DNA of 6,949 nt from Candidatus Bipolaricaulota bacterium (GTDB taxonomy: Bacteria > Bipolaricaulota > Bipolaricaulia > RBG-16-55-9 > DRXL01), in NCBI GenBank assembly GCA_025057405.1, contig JANWXV010000033.1, positions 1-6,949 of the forward strand, written 5' to 3'. The notes under the pieces are model-generated. The model was not told the origin of the DNA. It did no database searches and worked only from the letters and a program-made list of their open reading frames with translations. The translations under genes and the position numbers were made by a program. Position 1 is the first letter of the stretch, and the number at the start of each line of letters is the position of its first letter. Shown here piece after piece: positions 5,637 through 6,949 of the stretch.

Positions 5637-6481
5637 GCGCCACTCCCTCCCCACGAACGAGCGGGATCGAAACCTACGGACTCGGCACGGGGGGCAGGCT
5701 CGATGACTTTCGGCTCCAGGCCCAGCACCTTGCGCACCAAGGGGTTGCGGCGATCGAGCCGATAGGCCTCGATCTCGCGGCTCTCGCCGGGATAATATTT
5801 GAGAATGAGTCTCCCGTCGCGCTTGATGCGCTCGAAGAAGTCCCGGGCCTCGTTCCACGTCGTGAAGCCCATCTCCGGGGTCGCACACAGTTGCTCGATC
5901 ACCAGCTTCCAGCCGATATAGTGATACGTCCCCTCGAGCAAGTCGCGCTCCAGGCGGTCAAAAATCTTAATGAAGCGCTCCAAACGCTCGTCAATCGCCC
6001 CATCGGCGTTGAACGGGACATAGAGAGCTATGTCTTTGAGCACTTGGGCGACAGTGCCCTCCAGACCGCAGACGATGACCTCCTTGCCGAAGTCGTTGCG
6101 CGCCAGATTCAAGACGTCCAAGAAGATCTTATCGCCGGTCATGAGCACGTAGCGGCCGAACTCTTTGCGGAAGGCGAGCGTCCGTAGAATATCTACGGCC
6201 ATGCGCATATCGATTTTGTTTTTGGTGGGGCGTCCCTCTCGATCACGGTCTTTAGGGACGTTGATCGCTTGGAGGCCCTCGTTGTCCAGATCGAGCTTGA
6301 AGTGTTCAGGGTAGGTCGGCTCACTGAAGTCCGCGTAGACGCTGATCAGTTTGACGCCCCCGAAGGAGCGCGCTTTCTCGACGAGTTCGTCGGCGGTCAG
6401 TTCGCGTCCGTATTGATGGCGAAAACCGATGTAGATATTTTCTAGATCGACAAAGACGGCAGTTTCGGGTTGTCCGTTCAT
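5633..6481 (-). CDS. NYN-domain (PIN-like, LabA/DUF88-type) putative ribonuclease
   Basis: This is a 282-residue protein. Residues 7-157 form a NYN domain: AVFVDLENI at 8-16 (Asp12 and Asn15), KIDMRMAVDIL at 89-99 (Asp91, Asp97) and YVLMTGDKIFLDVL at 111-124 (Asp117), followed by FGKEVIVCGLEGTV. These acidic residues build the metal site of PIN-like nucleases. The usual (S/T)GDSDF motif reads TGDKIF, so its second Asp is missing; activity may be altered or lost. Residues about 158-248 look like a winged-helix or LOTUS-like small domain (YIGWKLVIEQL through RDGRLILKYY), perhaps for nucleic-acid binding; this is inferred from pattern only. The last 25 residues or so are low-complexity and probably disordered. 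AGGAGG (6493-6488) lies 6 bases before the ATG, an excellent site. It is a single-gene unit, divergent from the acyl-CoA synthetase. The target is unknown; relatives act on RNA. Confidence 0.82.
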   Translation of the reverse strand: MNGQPETAVFVDLENIYIGFRHQYGRELTADELVEKARSFGGVKLISVYADFSEPTYPEHFKLDLDNEGLQAINVPKDRDREGRPTKNKIDMRMAVDILRTLAFRKEFGRYVLMTGDKIFLDVLNLARNDFGKEVIVCGLEGTVAQVLKDIALYVPFNADGAIDERLERFIKIFDRLERDLLEGTYHYIGWKLVIEQLCATPEMGFTTWNEARDFFERIKRDGRLILKYYPGESREIEAYRLDRRNPLVRKVLGLEPKVIEPAPRAESVGFDPARSWGGSGA

Positions 6482-6487
6482 AAAACT

Positions 6488-6493
6488 CCTCCT
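6488..6493 (-). promoter_or_regulatory. Ribosome-binding site of the NYN gene
   Basis: A full AGGAGG on the minus strand lies 6 bases before the ATG at 6481. It is the best-placed ribosome-binding site in the window and fixes the start of the NYN gene. Confidence 0.85.
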
Positions 6494-6532
6494 GTGCAGA
6501 ATGACTAGACAAGCTTTCGTCTGTCAAAGACC

Positions 6533-6542
6533 GCGAATTCGC
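6533..6542. repeat. 10-base perfect palindrome at the likely NYN transcription start
   Basis: GCGAATTCGC reads the same on both strands and covers the predicted start near 6539. It could be half of an operator, but a 10-base palindrome is expected several times by chance in a window of this length, so the support is weak. Confidence 0.3.
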
Positions 6543-6545
6543 TCT

Positions 6546-6575
6546 ATTATAAACGACCCCCTAGAAGCAAAGCAA
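6546..6575 (-). promoter_or_regulatory. Probable promoter of the NYN gene
   Basis: The minus strand has TATAAT at 6551-6546 and TTGCTT at 6575-6570, with an 18-base spacer. The -10 is perfect and the -35 is weak. Transcription would begin near 6539, giving a leader of about 58 bases. A perfect TTGACA at 6527-6522 on the same strand lies downstream of this -10 and has no convincing -10 of its own. Confidence 0.5.
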
Positions 6576-6585
6576 GTGAACTTGC
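6572..6585. promoter_or_regulatory. Inverted repeat, candidate operator in the divergent region
   Basis: GCAAGT-GA-ACTTGC has 6-base perfect arms around 2 bases. It overlaps the predicted -35 box of the NYN promoter and lies upstream of the acyl-CoA synthetase, where a repressor could control both genes. It does not match the Crp (TGTGA-n6-TCACA) or Fnr (TTGAT-n4-ATCAA) consensus. The binding protein is unknown. Confidence 0.35.
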
Positions 6586-6611
6586 ACGCCGCCCTGTTCT
6601 TGCGCTACGAT
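6582..6611 (+). promoter_or_regulatory. Weak candidate promoter of the acyl-CoA synthetase gene
   Basis: TTGCAC (6582-6587) and TACGAT (6606-6611) are 18 bases apart; the -10 matches consensus at 4 of 6 positions. An alternative is the TATTAT at 6545-6550, which lacks a good -35 and would give a leader of roughly 80 bases. Neither is strong. Confidence 0.25.
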
Positions 6612-6639
6612 CTCCCCTAAGAAGCGAGGATGAACGACT

Positions 6640-6949
6640 ATGCTGCTCTTAAGCGAGACGCTCCACCAAGCCCTGCGTCGCTACCCCCGCGCCATCGCAA
6701 CGCTCTGCGGCTCGACTCAAAACTCCTACGAAGAGTTCTCCGAGCGCGTCTGCCGCCTCGCCAACGGCCTAGCGAACTTGGGGGTAGAGAAGGGCGACCG
6801 GATTGCTGTCTTGATGCTCAATTGCCATCGCTTTTTGGAGATCTATTACGCGACGGCTCTTGGGGGCTATGTGATCGTGCCCCTGAACGTGCGCTGGGGC
6901 GCGAAAGAGTTCGCCTACGCGCTCCAAGACTGCAATCCCAAAGTCTTCA
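6640..6949 (+). CDS. AMP-dependent acyl-CoA synthetase, N-terminal part (3' end outside window)
   Basis: The first 103 codons of an adenylate-forming acyl-CoA synthetase/ligase (ANL superfamily), cut by the window end. It would activate a carboxylic acid with ATP and join it to CoA. The N-terminal domain pattern is clear: SYEEFSERVCRLANGLANLGVEKGDRIAVLMLN (about 29-61), then EIYYATALGGYVIVPLN (67-83) and a region like the usual ...EL.Y.L.D..PKV. The AMP-binding P-loop (TSGTTGxPK) and the C-terminal domain lie beyond the window, so substrate chain length cannot be judged. ATG at 6640 is chosen because GAGGA (6626-6630) lies 9 bases upstream; the ATG at 6630 is in another frame and gives no recognisable protein. 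Together with the racemase-like gene and accDA it points to acyl-CoA metabolism. It is divergent from the NYN gene across 158 bases. Confidence 0.9.
   Translation, partial: MLLLSETLHQALRRYPRAIATLCGSTQNSYEEFSERVCRLANGLANLGVEKGDRIAVLMLNCHRFLEIYYATALGGYVIVPLNVRWGAKEFAYALQDCNPKVF

Noticed and set aside
6522..6527. Perfect minus-strand TTGACA as a -35 box
   Set aside because: At 16-18 bases downstream on that strand only poor -10 sequences (GTCATT, TCATTC, CATTCT) are found, so it is not called as a promoter.
6630..6632. ATG as start of the last gene
   Set aside because: It is in a different frame from the acyl-CoA synthetase and encodes no recognisable protein. The ATG at 6640 has a suitable GAGGA site.

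Overview
This is a gene-dense stretch of a bacterial chromosome. It has moderately high GC by eye, standard bacterial genes, Shine-Dalgarno sites and sigma70-type -10 boxes. Eight protein-coding genes fill almost the whole window; two are cut by the edges. I see no tRNA, rRNA, CRISPR array, insertion sequence or phage gene. The phylum cannot be fixed from this window. The endonuclease-type MutL, the AccA/AccD carboxyltransferase and the Crp/Fnr regulator fit many free-living bacteria. The AMACR/CaiB-type enzyme next to an acyl-CoA synthetase suggests an organism that handles acyl-CoA and fatty-acid substrates.

Layout. Bases 1-483 (+) hold the C-terminal end of DNA mismatch-repair protein MutL. 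After 9 bases comes an HD-domain phosphohydrolase of the dGTPase/SAMHD1-like group (493-1782, +), probably in the same transcript. Its stop codon overlaps tail to tail with the stop of a Crp/Fnr-type regulator on the other strand. That regulator (1779-2507, -) is the last gene of a compact minus-strand operon accD-accA-crp/fnr, read from about 4435 down to 1779. accD starts with TTG and overlaps accA by an ATGA. The regulator's ribosome-binding site directly follows the accA stop. Divergent from accD is an alpha-methylacyl-CoA racemase/family III CoA-transferase gene (4494-5636, +). It again overlaps tail to tail by 4 bases with the next minus-strand gene, a NYN/PIN-like nuclease-fold protein (5633-6481, -). 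A 158-base divergent intergenic region follows, then the start of an AMP-dependent acyl-CoA synthetase (6640-6949, +, cut by the window end).

How the genes may work together. AccA and AccD form the carboxyltransferase that makes malonyl-CoA, the committed step of fatty-acid synthesis. The acyl-CoA synthetase would activate acids to CoA thioesters, and the racemase/CoA-transferase would process branched or carnitine-like acyl-CoAs. A Crp/Fnr regulator co-transcribed with accDA could tie this to energy or redox state, but that is inference. MutL and the HD phosphohydrolase form a separate unit that could link repair with nucleotide-pool control, also inference.

Both divergent intergenic regions contain the same 9 bases, TCTATTATA. 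This is a near-symmetrical -10 box that reads as TATAAT on the minus strand and TATTAT on the plus strand. No clearly novel multi-gene system is visible. The most interesting points are these shared symmetrical promoters, the regulator embedded in the accDA operon, the unusual active-site motif of the NYN protein, and the two stop-to-stop overlaps that leave no room for intergenic terminators.
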